A model generated the notes under the pieces. The model made no database searches and had not been told where the DNA came from. It saw nothing but the letters and a program-made list of their open reading frames with translations. 64,000 bases of DNA. Origin: Candidatus Saccharimonadota bacterium (GTDB lineage Bacteria; Patescibacteriota; Saccharimonadia; Saccharimonadales; Saccharimonadaceae). Numbering within the stretch: position 1 is the first letter of the stretch; every line of letters starts with the position of its first letter. Positions 26,401 through 32,904 of the stretch are shown in pieces. The stretch is taken from NCBI GenBank assembly GCA_017515105.1, contig JAFWHO010000002.1, positions 1 to 64,000 of the forward strand. Direction: 5' to 3'. The translations under genes and the position numbers were made by a program.

Positions 26401-26790
26401 CACCCTCTCGGTACCGTTAATAATAAATGTCGCCCTTTCGGTCATCCAAGGATAGTCACCAAAGTAAATATCCTGTTCTTTCTTTTCGCCGGTGGTCTTG
26501 TTCTCTAGTTCCACCAAAACGTGGAGTGGCGCTTCGTAAGTTGCAAGATTGTACTTTGCATCACGCTCCGACTCCTTTGGTTCTTTAAAATAATAATCTT
26601 TGAAACGAAGAGAGAGTTTCTGACCGGTATAGTCGTCAATCGGATTCAACTCCTCGAAGACTTCCCGAAGACCATTTTGCACAAAATCAGCCCACGAATC
26701 CTTCTGATGCGCGGTTAAATCTGGTATTGGCAAAGCCTGATCACCTTCGGTAAAGAAAACTCTTTCTTTCTGACTAGGTTTTGTAACCAT
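23410..26790 (-). CDS. rpoB: RNA polymerase beta subunit
   Basis: 1126 aa. Forms the active-site cleft with beta'. Signatures are QLSQLMDEVNPFSELAHKRR (the rifampicin-binding region, with the key Gln, Asp, His, Arg and Ser residues of sensitive enzymes present), GPGGLTRERAGFDVRD, YGRICTVETPEGGNVGL, MPWRGYNMDDAIVIS, GRHGNKGVVSRI and KLHHMVEDKIHARSTGPY. The C-terminus has an acidic extension (DEEEAEAMMAEEG). An AGAGGTAG site lies upstream. It heads the rpoB-rpoC unit and has a long, complex leader; no rplJ-rplL precede it. Confidence 0.97.
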   Translation of the reverse strand: MVTKPSQKERVFFTEGDQALPIPDLTAHQKDSWADFVQNGLREVFEELNPIDDYTGQKLSLRFKDYYFKEPKESERDAKYNLATYEAPLHVLVELENKTTGEKKEQDIYFGDYPWMTERATFIINGTERVIVSQLIRSAGVFFNAETVGLKRYYGAKVIPGRGAWLEFETAVNGAIYVKIDRRRKIPVTTFLRALGMKKSEIENAFSKVDTGEKKYIEVTFEKDTTSNQGEALLEVYRKLRPGDLATVENAKSMIERTFFDKKRYDYSNVGRFKINRRLGFDTPNEPEFRTLQMKDVVAIVSEIIRLNNTQEAPDDIDSLSNRRVKLVGELVQRQFRLGMLRLQRNILDRMSMANLEEVTPSQLLNSRPVVAAVKEFFSTSQLSQLMDEVNPFSELAHKRRLSSMGPGGLTRERAGFDVRDAHPTHYGRICTVETPEGGNVGLVLNFATYAKINEYGFIEAPYVVVKNGKVTDEVVYMDADTENDMIIADASVKLDKNGKFVEDWVSARVHGTPAQVEAKRVTHIDAAHKEILGVSASLIPFVEKNRVDRSLMACAMQKQAVPLLRQDNPIVGTGIEREVALNTSQIVVATGAGVVKKADAESVIVTYDKGGDVEYKLQHFEKTNDDRCYNQRCAVRRGQKVKKGDTLIEGASINNGELALGRDLLVAFMPWRGYNMDDAIVISNRLVEDDTLTSINIKDFDVEVRETKLGPEQVTRDIPNVSEHSLRHLGEDGIVAIGSEVKNGDILVGKITPKGEQELSSEERLLRAIFGEKAKDVRDTSVRMNGSSTGKVVDVRVYTREQGHELKAGVIMQIKIFVAEMRKIGVGDKLAGRHGNKGVVSRILPKEDMPFMADGTPIDVVLSPMGVPSRMNLGQLFETHLGMAARALGYKVATPSFNGVPDEVISDELEKAGYARDGRVQLFDGLTGEPFNERTSVGVMHMLKLHHMVEDKIHARSTGPYTMVTQQPLGGKAQNGGQRFGEMEVWALEAYGAATTLQEMLTIKSDDVYGRAKAYEAIIKHEPIEGPKLPEGFNVLVKELQGLGLKVDLLDHGEAADAGDVIERTSKEIEKSKDDQSIYDQHKKDTEPQILDLDEEEAEAMMAEEGVEITEIDESDGTVDLGEEF

Positions 26791-26810
26791 TCTACCTCTT
26801 TTTATTAGTG

Positions 26811-26924
26811 TTAATAGTATTTTTCAGCAACCAATCGTACAGGAAAAACAACTCCTGTCACATTAATTACTTCAGCGCCGAAGACTACTGCCCAGTTCCC
26901 ACCTTGAAAGTCGCCACCTTCCAT
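26811..26924 (-). CDS. 37-codon ORF in the rpoB leader
   Basis: An ORF of 37 codons starting MEGGDFQGGNWAVVFGAEVI and ending RLVAEKYY, 20 nt upstream of the rpoB ATG. The composition looks protein-like (a hydrophobic beta-type middle and a charged end). It has no Shine-Dalgarno, so start choice and translation are uncertain. It starts about 33 nt downstream of a promoter-like sequence at 26962-26990. It could be a leader peptide for rpoB or a conserved small protein; I do not recognise it. Confidence 0.45.
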   Translation of the reverse strand: MEGGDFQGGNWAVVFGAEVINVTGVVFPVRLVAEKYY

Positions 26925-26961
26925 AAGATACAAAAACAGGACACACTACTTCTTGTACTTA

Positions 26962-26990
26962 ATATTATCACACCCGAGGCTCAGAATCAA
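26962..26990 (-). promoter_or_regulatory. Proximal promoter of rpoBC (P2)
   Basis: On the minus strand TTGATT (26985-26990) is followed by 17 nt and TAATAT, or alternatively an extended TGTGATAAT at 15-nt spacing. It lies inside the 454-bp gene-free region and predicts an mRNA covering the 37-codon ORF and rpoB. Confidence 0.5.
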
Positions 26991-27014
26991 TACTATTTTT
27001 GCAAATTTTTATCT

Positions 27015-27109
27015 AAAAACCCAAAATCCTCCTTCAACGCAGGAGGATTTCAAGCCATATATAAGCTCTCAACTTTTTCTTTCAAGCCGACTCGCAGTTA
27101 GTTAGCTTA
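27015..27109 (-). ncRNA. Structured leader or small RNA ending in an attenuator-like hairpin upstream of rpoB
   Basis: About 94 nt from the predicted start of promoter P1. ATAAGCT (27101-27107) pairs perfectly with AGCTTAT (27060-27066), and AACT/AGTT can extend inside. It is followed by AAATCCTCC/GGAGGATTT (27024-27032 with 27042-27050, 9-nt loop) and then TTTTGGGTTTTT. The layout of promoter, folded domain and terminator fits an attenuated rpoB leader or a discrete small RNA. It matches no class I know. Confidence 0.4.
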
Positions 27110-27115
27110 TGTTTA

Positions 27116-27143
27116 ATTATACACGCTAAGCGACGATTGTCAA
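27116..27143 (-). promoter_or_regulatory. Consensus promoter P1 upstream of rpoB
   Basis: TTGACA (27138-27143), 16 nt, TATAAT (27116-27121) on the minus strand. Both hexamers are perfect matches to the sigma70-type consensus, the best in the window. Confidence 0.75.
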
Positions 27144-27162
27144 GGACTTTTTGAATCAAAAA

Positions 27163-27199
27163 AAGAAAAGACGCCGCTAAAACTAGCGACGCTTTTCTG
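27163..27199 (-). terminator. Terminator downstream of the 119-aa coiled-coil gene
   Basis: AAAAGCGTCGCTA pairs with TAGCGGCGTCTTTT (one G-U and a small imperfection), followed by a T-rich run on the minus strand. It isolates P1 from upstream transcription. Confidence 0.7.
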
Positions 27200-27244
27200 A
27201 AATGAAAGGAGGAATATGATAATGAAAATGAAGGTAACCAGTCT

Positions 27245-27604
27245 TCATTCATCAATCTTGAGGATTGAATTAATTTTCATGAGCTCATCGTATTTTTTAC
27301 AATATTCTCTTCTGTTATTCGCCAACTGCCGACTTATCATCACACCTTCTTCAACCAATTTGTCGAGACCACTTTCTAAACGCTGTTTGTCCATAACAAG
27401 ATCTTTGATCTCACGACTCTTATCCTCTGTTAAATCTAAGTTTTTGAGAAAATCCGAAGTTAAGCGAGAGCCCTCGTTCTCCAATTCAACCACTTCTTTT
27501 AAGAGTTTCTCTCTCTGTTCTTTAAGAGAATCGAGATCCTGCTTTATCACGGTTTCCTGCTCCAACACAATTGAACGATTCGTTGAGCTTTCCATATATC
27601 CCAT
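27245..27604 (-). CDS. Orphan coiled-coil protein, 119 aa
   Basis: I do not recognise this protein. Nearly the whole length is charged and heptad-like (LDSLKEQREKLLKEVVELEN, then DKQRLESGLDKLVEEG), predicting a long coiled coil with no signal peptide or membrane helix. AAGGAGGTG lies upstream; the ATG at 27604 is used, with 27595 possible. It is a lone gene with its own terminator. The opposite strand has an open frame too, but its Ser/Leu-rich product looks like an antisense shadow. Confidence 0.7.
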   Translation of the reverse strand: MGYMESSTNRSIVLEQETVIKQDLDSLKEQREKLLKEVVELENEGSRLTSDFLKNLDLTEDKSREIKDLVMDKQRLESGLDKLVEEGVMISRQLANNRREYCKKYDELMKINSILKIDE

Positions 27605-27710
27605 AAAAGGTACACCTCCTTCTTTGTAAAGATCGAGTCTATAATGTATTACCTCACCAATAAGACTTTTATTAATACTGTTGTATCACGGATAGGAAGG
27701 ATAGTCAATC

Positions 27711-27741
27711 AAAAATCCCGCTTTTTACGGCGGGATTTTCA
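27711..27741 (-). terminator. Terminator of khpA
   Basis: AAAATCCCGC/GCGGGATTTT with a CGTAAAAA loop and T-run on the minus strand. Confidence 0.8.
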
Positions 27742-27758
27742 AAGTCAAACTTTTGGAA

Positions 27759-28211
27759 TTAGATATCTAGATCATCAAGATCAGCAAGCTCAGCTCTTGT
27801 CTTCTCAGCAAGTTCAGAAGTGCCCTCTTCTTCGTCGTCATCATCTTCATCCTCTTCCTCAGCTTCCTCAACCTCTTCGACCTCTTCATCCTCTACGTCT
27901 TCTTTCTTTTCTTCTTTCTTGCTCTTCTTGGTCTCAGTCTTCTTCGTCTCGCCCTCTTCGTCTTCGTCAGTATTTACGATCTTCAGATTAAATCTTGCAT
28001 CTTGCTTGGTACCAAGTGCGCGGAGTAAAACACGAATCGCCTGCGCTGTAACGCCTCGTTTACCGATAACGCGGCCGACGTCAGATGGATCTACGGTCAA
28101 AGTAAGAAGCACACCCTTTTCATCGATTACTCTTTCCACTGCTACCTTTTCAGGATTGTTGACTAATGTTTTTACGATATATTCTACGAATTGTTGGTCG
28201 ATAGTAGCCAT
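27759..28211 (-). CDS. khpA: KH-domain RNA-binding protein KhpA with acidic tail
   Basis: 150 aa. Residues 1-80 are a KhpA-type KH domain with the RNA-binding GRVIGKRGVTAQAIR (GxxG loop) and RVLLRALG. The remaining 70 residues are an unusually long Glu/Asp/Lys low-complexity tail (DEDDDDEEEGT) not found in the typical roughly 80-residue KhpA. KhpA with KhpB binds many RNAs in Gram-positives and affects cell division. It follows rpsP, a common neighbour, but a terminator lies between them. Confidence 0.9.
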   Translation of the reverse strand: MATIDQQFVEYIVKTLVNNPEKVAVERVIDEKGVLLTLTVDPSDVGRVIGKRGVTAQAIRVLLRALGTKQDARFNLKIVNTDEDEEGETKKTETKKSKKEEKKEDVEDEEVEEVEEAEEEDEDDDDEEEGTSELAEKTRAELADLDDLDI

Positions 28212-28252
28212 GTTGATTCTCCATTTAGTTTATACTTTTTTATTATAACACA

Positions 28253-28282
28253 AAAATAGTCCCAAGACGGGACTATTTTATT
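28253..28282 (-). terminator. Terminator between rpsP and khpA
   Basis: AAAATAGTCCC/GGGACTATTTT stem with a GTCTT loop and T-run on the minus strand. Confidence 0.8.
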
Positions 28283-28295
28283 TTGAATCTTAAAC

Positions 28296-28715
28296 TTAAG
28301 CTTCCGCAGGAGTTTCCTCGGCTGGAGCTTCAGCAGCTTCAGCAGGTGCTTCAGCTGGTGCCTCAGCAGGAGCTTCAGGAGCTTCGGCTGGCGCCTCTTC
28401 CTTTGGCTGATTCTTACGAAGCTTGTCAGCGTGCTTAGCCGTTGCCTTCTTAGGAGCCGGCTCTTTGTACCATTTAGGTAACTTAATGCCGTTTTTCTTC
28501 AAGATAAAAGCAACTCTCGAAGATGGCTGTGCACCATTTGACAAATATTTGTTTACTGCATCCTTATCTAGGGTCAAAGCCTTAGTTGCGGGATTGTAGT
28601 TGCCGACCTCAGCTACCACGCGTCCCGAAAGCGGATGACGCTGTGATTCTTGGACGACTATCCGGTACGTTGGATAATGTGACCGGCCATTACGTTGCAT
28701 GCGAATCGCTAGCAT
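28296..28715 (-). CDS. rpsP: Ribosomal protein S16 with Ala/Pro/Glu tail
   Basis: 139 aa. The N-terminal 80 residues are standard S16 (MLAIRMQRNGRSHYPTYRIV, GNYNPATKAL, SNGAQPSSRVAFILKKNG). The C-terminus adds an AEAPAEAPAEAPAEA-type repeat of about 35 residues, acidic in contrast to the Lys-rich tails of S5 and L17. CTCCTT complement gives an AAGGAG site before the ATG. Its terminator separates it from khpA. Confidence 0.95.
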   Translation of the reverse strand: MLAIRMQRNGRSHYPTYRIVVQESQRHPLSGRVVAEVGNYNPATKALTLDKDAVNKYLSNGAQPSSRVAFILKKNGIKLPKWYKEPAPKKATAKHADKLRKNQPKEEAPAEAPEAPAEAPAEAPAEAAEAPAEETPAEA

Positions 28716-28759
28716 TTTTTCTCCTTAAATTATTTAACAGATAGATTATAACACATCTT

Positions 28760-28794
28760 AAATAAAAAGAAAAGCCCTGGCTAACGCCAGAGCT
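28760..28794 (-). terminator. Terminator of the 178-aa orphan gene
   Basis: AGCTCTGGC/GCCAGGGCT with a GTTA loop followed by TTTTCTTTTT on the minus strand. The stop codon of the gene lies in this hairpin. Confidence 0.85.
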
Positions 28795-29317
28795 GTTTCT
28801 CTCGGGGGTTCATTCTGTCCCCGAAAATTTTTAATGGATGTCCGCGCTTCTCATAAGAAGCCTCAATCTCTGCCAGCATCTGCTTTACAGAGACAAGCTG
28901 TCCGTGATCGAGGTATTTCTCGACACGAGCCTTGAAGCTCCTTTTAAAATTAGGCCGACCCATAAACACAGCAAGCCGATGAACCTCGGCATCGTCAAGC
29001 TTAGGCAAGCCTAGGGCTTCAGCCCATTTATTTATGGCCTTGATGTAACCCTGCCGATTCGCTAAACCGCTTTTGCTAAATTTAACGAGTCTATCGATCG
29101 CAGCCCTGTATCGCATTACATTTTCAACCTGCAATACAGAATTGGTTGATGGAGTCGGTGCTTTTAAGACAATATCGCCGCAATGCGACTCTAAGTCTGG
29201 AAGCATAGCTTCATCATACACCATCAAAAACTCCGGAACCATCATATCTTGCTCTTCGCCTTCATTATAAACGCGAATCATCAAAATGCCGTTTTTTGTA
29301 ATATACTTTGTATGCAT
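28781..29317 (-). CDS. Orphan hypothetical protein, 178 aa
   Basis: I do not recognise this protein. It is soluble. The N-terminal half is beta-like and acidic (MMVPEFLMVYDEAMLPDLES), the C-terminal half helical and basic (NFKRSFKARVEKYLDHGQLV, GDRMNPREKQLWR). AAGGGGGGAAC lies before the ATG. The stop codon is embedded in the terminator hairpin, so the transcript ends immediately after the gene, as for the other orphan units. Confidence 0.7.
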   Translation of the reverse strand: MHTKYITKNGILMIRVYNEGEEQDMMVPEFLMVYDEAMLPDLESHCGDIVLKAPTPSTNSVLQVENVMRYRAAIDRLVKFSKSGLANRQGYIKAINKWAEALGLPKLDDAEVHRLAVFMGRPNFKRSFKARVEKYLDHGQLVSVKQMLAEIEASYEKRGHPLKIFGDRMNPREKQLWR

Positions 29318-29418
29318 AGTTCCCCCCTTCTTATACTAAACACAATACATATCTGCTTATATTATACCACAGATTCGCCAAAAAGTCAATACTCCACCCT
29401 TGTTACAAGCCAAATGAT

Positions 29419-30126
29419 CTATTTGTTATTAGCTGCTTTACGATATTTCTTTACGCCCTCTTTTGCCGCCTCTGTTTGAGCCTCTTGCTTAGAGTGGCCC
29501 TCACCAGTTCCCTTCAATTTATCACCAACATAAATACCGACGGTAAAGGTCTTATCATGATCTGGCCCATCTTCCTTGAGAGTACGATAAACAGGGGTCA
29601 TACCGTCAATCTTCTGCGCAAGCTCCTGTACATAGGACTTCGGATCACGCCAAGACTCCTCCTCGAGGATTGTATCAATTTTCACCAAAATATGCTTATT
29701 AATAAAATCCTTCGCCGTATCATAGCCTTGATCGAGGTAAATCGCACCAATCACTGCTTCAAAACAATCCGCAAGGATCGAATCGTGAGCCCGCTCAGAC
29801 CCCTGTTTCTCGCCCTTAGAAAGCCTTACCAGCGGTTCGTAGCCAAGCTCTTTACCAGCATCCCCGATCGACTCGGTTCTAACGAGGGCCGCTCTAAGCG
29901 CAGTCATCACACCCTCAGGATACTCATAATTACGGTACAAGAAATCAGACGACACCAGCTCAAGCACCGCGTCACCGAGGAATTCCAAGCGCTCATTGTG
30001 CTCGTGCACAGACTTGTGTTCATTGACATAACTTCGGTGAGTCAAGGCCAGTACTAACAAATTTATGTCATTAAACTCAAATCCTAATTTTTCTTTGGCA
30101 AATTCTTTGTATTTTTCGATTTCCAT
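29419..30126 (-). CDS. rnc: Ribonuclease III
   Basis: 235 aa. Cleaves double-stranded RNA in rRNA and mRNA processing. The catalytic domain shows ALTHRSY and NERLEFLGDAVLEL, then ILADCFEAVIGAIYLDQG with the metal-binding Asp/Glu. The C-terminal dsRBD (residues about 160-228) shows YVQELAQ and GEGHSKQEAQTEAAKEGVK. It overlaps the NUDIX gene by one base, as the last gene of rpmF-nusB-NUDIX-rnc. Confidence 0.96.
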   Translation of the reverse strand: MEIEKYKEFAKEKLGFEFNDINLLVLALTHRSYVNEHKSVHEHNERLEFLGDAVLELVSSDFLYRNYEYPEGVMTALRAALVRTESIGDAGKELGYEPLVRLSKGEKQGSERAHDSILADCFEAVIGAIYLDQGYDTAKDFINKHILVKIDTILEEESWRDPKSYVQELAQKIDGMTPVYRTLKEDGPDHDKTFTVGIYVGDKLKGTGEGHSKQEAQTEAAKEGVKKYRKAANNK

Positions 30127-30704
30127 TAATAATCTCCAGCGCGAATTCGTTTCTTCGCTATTAACATTAGTTTCTCAATATCTTCGTATTCAATCGCGTC
30201 AAGTGCGTCGGCAAAGGAGAACCACTGGATCCCCTTCATCCACTTCTCAGGGATCGGCGTCTCATGGCTATCAAGTGCCTGTACCAAATAAATCTGTGTG
30301 GTCATGAGCACCAACTTGTCCATTCTGCGATATTTAAAATGAATTTTCCCAAGCCAAGTCAGGACCGATACGTTCGAAAGGCCAGTCTCTTCTTCAATTT
30401 CACGCTTGGCGGTCATCTTGGCGGTCTCGCCCGGCTCAATATGGCCCTTAGGAATGGTCCAGCGGTCCTTCGAGTCCTGGATCAAAAGGATTTCGATGTC
30501 CTTTTTGTCCTTCGTAAATCGAAAAACAATCCCGCCCGAAGTCGGCTCACGCACAATCGATTGAATTGCTGCCTTCTTTCGAAAAACAGCCGACTTTATC
30601 TTATCAAGGGGAGACTCTTTTACTTGATCCTCAGGCAAAGCCTCAGGAACCTTAAGCCTTCTCCTTGCCGTCGGTTCCATCGACGGACTTACTTTCTGAT
30701 TCAT
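30126..30704 (-). CDS. NUDIX hydrolase
   Basis: About 192 aa from the ATG at 30704. Contains a perfect NUDIX box of the form G-x5-E-x7-REIEEETGL after WTIPKGH, with the metal-binding glutamates, plus IVREPTSGGIVFRF and WFSFADALDAI. It hydrolyses nucleoside diphosphate derivatives; the substrate is not predictable, though the WTIPKGHIE context resembles Ap4A or MutT-type enzymes. The start overlaps nusB by about 50 nt and is uncertain: 30755 and 30680 are other in-frame starts, none with a good Shine-Dalgarno. Confidence 0.85.
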   Translation of the reverse strand: MNQKVSPSMEPTARRRLKVPEALPEDQVKESPLDKIKSAVFRKKAAIQSIVREPTSGGIVFRFTKDKKDIEILLIQDSKDRWTIPKGHIEPGETAKMTAKREIEEETGLSNVSVLTWLGKIHFKYRRMDKLVLMTTQIYLVQALDSHETPIPEKWMKGIQWFSFADALDAIEYEDIEKLMLIAKKRIRAGDY

Positions 30705-31146
30705 TTTTTTCTTCAACAATTCCGAGCTTCTTGTAAGCGGTACCGAGAACACCATTTACAAACTTCGATGAATTCTCACTACCAAATGCTTTTGCAAGCT
30801 CTACAGCTTCATTAATTGCAACTTTCGGTGGTATAGTATCACGACACTCCGAAAGCTCGTACAGCCCCATCCTTAGGATATTCCTATCGATAGCCGCAAT
30901 TGAATCTATTGGCCACTCTGGCGCAAGAGGCGTCAAAGTCTTGTCTAACGTCTCAAAATTCTTTGCGACGTTACGCGCCAAATTGTACACAAACTCCGTA
31001 TCACCGAGAGCTTTGTCATAAGGTTCAATATTCTTAGCTACTACTATATCGAGGTCGACGTTAGGATCTTTTGCGAGCGTTCTTAGCTCATACTCATATA
31101 AGCTTTGTAAAACGATTACTCTACCCAAATGTCGGTTACTTGCCAT
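30652..31146 (-). CDS. nusB: Transcription antitermination factor NusB
   Basis: 164 aa, all-helical. Acts with NusE(S10)/NusA on boxA in rRNA antitermination. Signatures are LGRVIVLQSLYEYEL, IDSIAAIDRNILRMGLYEL and PPKVAINEAVELAKAFG followed by SSKFVNGVLG. An acidic/Ser tail of about 20 residues extends past the family end. The ATG is 1 nt after the rpmF stop. Confidence 0.95.
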   Translation of the reverse strand: MASNRHLGRVIVLQSLYEYELRTLAKDPNVDLDIVVAKNIEPYDKALGDTEFVYNLARNVAKNFETLDKTLTPLAPEWPIDSIAAIDRNILRMGLYELSECRDTIPPKVAINEAVELAKAFGSENSSKFVNGVLGTAYKKLGIVEEKNESESKSVDGTDGKEKA

Positions 31147-31147
31147 T

Positions 31148-31330
31148 TTATTTACTATCTTTCCCTTTTATCTTTTTAGTTGTTTTGACTTTTAAGTTAG
31201 GTGTCTTCTTTTTGGTTTCAAAAGCTTTAACTGGCGAAGTTTTGTTAACTCTGCGAGCTAGCTTCAACCTGAGATGGCTCCTACGAAGCCCGGTTTTGCG
31301 TGGGCTACTCTGTTTCTTAGGTTCAGGCAT
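31148..31330 (-). CDS. rpmF: Ribosomal protein L32, cysteine-free form
   Basis: 60 aa. N-terminal MPEPKKQSSPRKTGLRRSHL matches the L32 pattern (PKKxxSxxRxxxRRSH). The C-terminal zinc ribbon, normally C-x2-C...C-x2-C, is absent; the tail is Lys/Thr-rich with no Cys. It has an AAGGAG site and an upstream extended -10 (TGGTAAAAT). First gene of the rpmF-nusB-NUDIX-rnc unit. Confidence 0.85.
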   Translation of the reverse strand: MPEPKKQSSPRKTGLRRSHLRLKLARRVNKTSPVKAFETKKKTPNLKVKTTKKIKGKDSK

Positions 31331-31404
31331 TTTGCTCCTTACGTTTAATAGATAATTTTATTCATTTTACCACTATTTTTCAAAACTCGCAAGGGTAAAA
31401 ATAT

Positions 31405-31623
31405 CTAGAACTCCACGCCAGCCTTTTTCAAAGCCTTTTTAATTGCCGGACGATCAAATCCTACAATCCTCTCACCACCGATCTCAGTCACCGGCACTGC
31501 GCTTATCCCTTCTTCCTTCGTCGCGTCCATCTCTACGTATTCCACCCCTTTAGATTCGAGCCAATCCATCAAAGCGTGACAGTACACGCAGGTCGGCGTC
31601 GTATAAATCTTAACCTTTTCCAT
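31405..31623 (-). CDS. Glutaredoxin-like thiol oxidoreductase
   Basis: 72 aa. Thioredoxin-fold protein with an N-terminal CVYC redox motif (YTTPTCVYCHALMDWLES), the cis-Pro in AVPVTEIGG and the closing ERIVGFD. It resembles NrdH/YruB-type glutaredoxins. TATAAT ends 6 nt before the ATG, so the mRNA is likely leaderless. Stands alone. Confidence 0.9.
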   Translation of the reverse strand: MEKVKIYTTPTCVYCHALMDWLESKGVEYVEMDATKEEGISAVPVTEIGGERIVGFDRPAIKKALKKAGVEF

Positions 31624-31629
31624 AATTAC

Positions 31630-31638
31630 ATTATACCA
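31630..31638 (-). promoter_or_regulatory. Leaderless extended -10 promoter of the glutaredoxin gene
   Basis: TGGTATAAT then GTAATT then ATG on the minus strand, so the transcript should start at the start codon. Confidence 0.65.
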
Positions 31639-31699
31639 TGTCTAGAATAATACAAACCGGCAAACATAACCAAGGCAAAGAGAAGACAAGCCCTAATAT

Positions 31700-31728
31700 T
31701 TGCAAAATCACAACAAAAATGATATAAT
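31700..31728 (+). promoter_or_regulatory. Promoter of the 185-aa membrane protein (TTGCAA-17-TATAAT)
   Basis: -35 TTGCAA (31700-31705), 17-nt spacer, -10 TATAAT with TG upstream. It uses the same -35 and spacing as the promoter at 7622. A leader of about 50 nt precedes TAGGAGGTG. Confidence 0.7.
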
Positions 31729-31785
31729 CGCAAAACGAATTCTTAATTAGTAGTTTATCAACTTGGCACATTAGGAGGTGAAAAC

Positions 31786-32343
31786 ATGTCAGGATGGGGT
31801 ATTACAATTACGTCATTGTTAGCATTTATCATATCAGCGTTCGCTTTAGAATTCCTTGCGTCTCGGTTAAAAACCAACAGGAGCCTGGAGAAAGTAGAAA
31901 AAGCAGACGTGATGAAAGCAGTAGTTCACGCAACTATTTTTGTCGTATGCGCTACGTACTTGGTATTACTCTTCGTTATAAGGAAAGATGAAACATTGGT
32001 ACAAGAAGTATCCTATAACATTTACAAGATACTACCCTTGTACACCATCGACAACGAAGGTAGTCCAGATTTACCTGAAGGTAAATACGTGCAAAGAAAC
32101 GACGACACGACGGTGCTCTTCTACGAAAAAGATGATAAGAGAATCGGCATGGTAGAGGCAGCAAACGAAAACATCGAGCACGAGGAATCAAACAGAGCTC
32201 CTTACCGCGTAGAAGAAGTCGTAACGAAGGAGACAGAAGTTAATTGCTTCTTTTTCTGGAGAATAGAAAAAGAAGAACAAACCATCATAAGGTACATAGT
32301 TTATGTACCGACGGAGGCGATTCTCTATAGTAACAATTTCTAG
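31786..32343 (+). CDS. Orphan membrane protein, 185 aa
   Basis: I do not recognise this protein. Two membrane helices: residues about 5-25 (ITITSLLAFIISAFALEFLA) and about 46-66 (AVVHATIFVVCATYLVLLFV). A soluble domain of about 115 residues follows, with repeated beta-like charged segments (GKYVQRNDDTTVLFYEKDDK). With this topology both ends are on the same side. AGGAGGTG lies upstream of the ATG. It is a single-gene unit with its own promoter and terminator. Confidence 0.75.
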   Translation: MSGWGITITSLLAFIISAFALEFLASRLKTNRSLEKVEKADVMKAVVHATIFVVCATYLVLLFVIRKDETLVQEVSYNIYKILPLYTIDNEGSPDLPEGKYVQRNDDTTVLFYEKDDKRIGMVEAANENIEHEESNRAPYRVEEVVTKETEVNCFFFWRIEKEEQTIIRYIVYVPTEAILYSNNF

Positions 32344-32351
32344 CACCTTAC

Positions 32352-32376
32352 GAGGCCGCGAATGCGGTCTCTTTTT
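32352..32376 (+). terminator. Terminator of the 185-aa membrane protein gene
   Basis: GAGGCCGC/GCGGTCTC stem (one G-U) with a GAAT loop and TTTTT. Confidence 0.85.
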
Positions 32377-32377
32377 C

Positions 32378-32881
32378 TTAGTTTAAAAGCCCATACATCG
32401 CAATCCCCGCCGCCACTGACACATTAAAGGATTCCTTTTGTCCTTTCATTGGGATTTCTACAAACAGATCAATTATCTCATGGAGTGAATAATCAATTCC
32501 ATGCACTTCCTCGCCAAGCAACAACACGACCTTGTCTGACAAATGTTCACCGAGGTTTTTATCGCCCAAGTCAAATAGTTTATCGCTCTCAATATTATTC
32601 TCTAACCCTACAATTTGCCACCCCTGTTTTTTTAATTCATTTAACTCCGATAATATATCATCAGACGAATAAATCTCTAACATATCTTCCGCCCCAAGCG
32701 CAGTTTTATGGATCTCTTTATCCAATTTCTCCCTTAAATGCGGCAACAAATTCGCGTCATGTACTCTCGGCGTATATCCAGACAAAACCACCTTCTCCAC
32801 CCCAAATCCTTCCGCCGTCCTGAGGATCGCCCCGACATTGTAACAAGACCGAATATTATCTAATACCAAAACTAATTTCAT
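32378..32881 (-). CDS. SpoU/TrmH-family RNA 2'-O-ribose methyltransferase
   Basis: 167 aa. SPOUT methylase with motif 1 NIRSCYNVGAILRTAEGFG, motif 2 VVLLLGEEVHGID and motif 3 VEIPMKGQKESFNVSVAAGI, which together build the knotted SAM site. It lacks an N-terminal RNA-binding domain, so it resembles small TrmL/TrmH-like enzymes. The RNA target cannot be told from sequence. It is divergent from tsaC with only 23 bp between start codons. Confidence 0.9.
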   Translation of the reverse strand: MKLVLVLDNIRSCYNVGAILRTAEGFGVEKVVLSGYTPRVHDANLLPHLREKLDKEIHKTALGAEDMLEIYSSDDILSELNELKKQGWQIVGLENNIESDKLFDLGDKNLGEHLSDKVVLLLGEEVHGIDYSLHEIIDLFVEIPMKGQKESFNVSVAAGIAMYGLLN

Positions 32882-32888
32882 AAAAATA

Positions 32889-32897
32889 TGATATAAT
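32889..32897 (+). promoter_or_regulatory. Leaderless extended -10 promoter of tsaC
   Basis: TGATATAAT ends 7 nt before the tsaC ATG. No Shine-Dalgarno is possible. It lies inside the 23-bp divergent spacer. Confidence 0.65.
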
Positions 32898-32904
32898 ATT
32901 CTTA

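Noticed and set aside
27216-27629. Plus-strand ORF of 137 codons starting after a perfect AAAGGAGG-AAT-ATG
   Set aside because: It is the antisense of the coiled-coil gene 27245-27604, and its Ser/Leu-rich product lacks protein-like composition. The minus-strand gene has its own AAGGAGGTG and terminator. The ribosome-site match is noted as odd but not enough.
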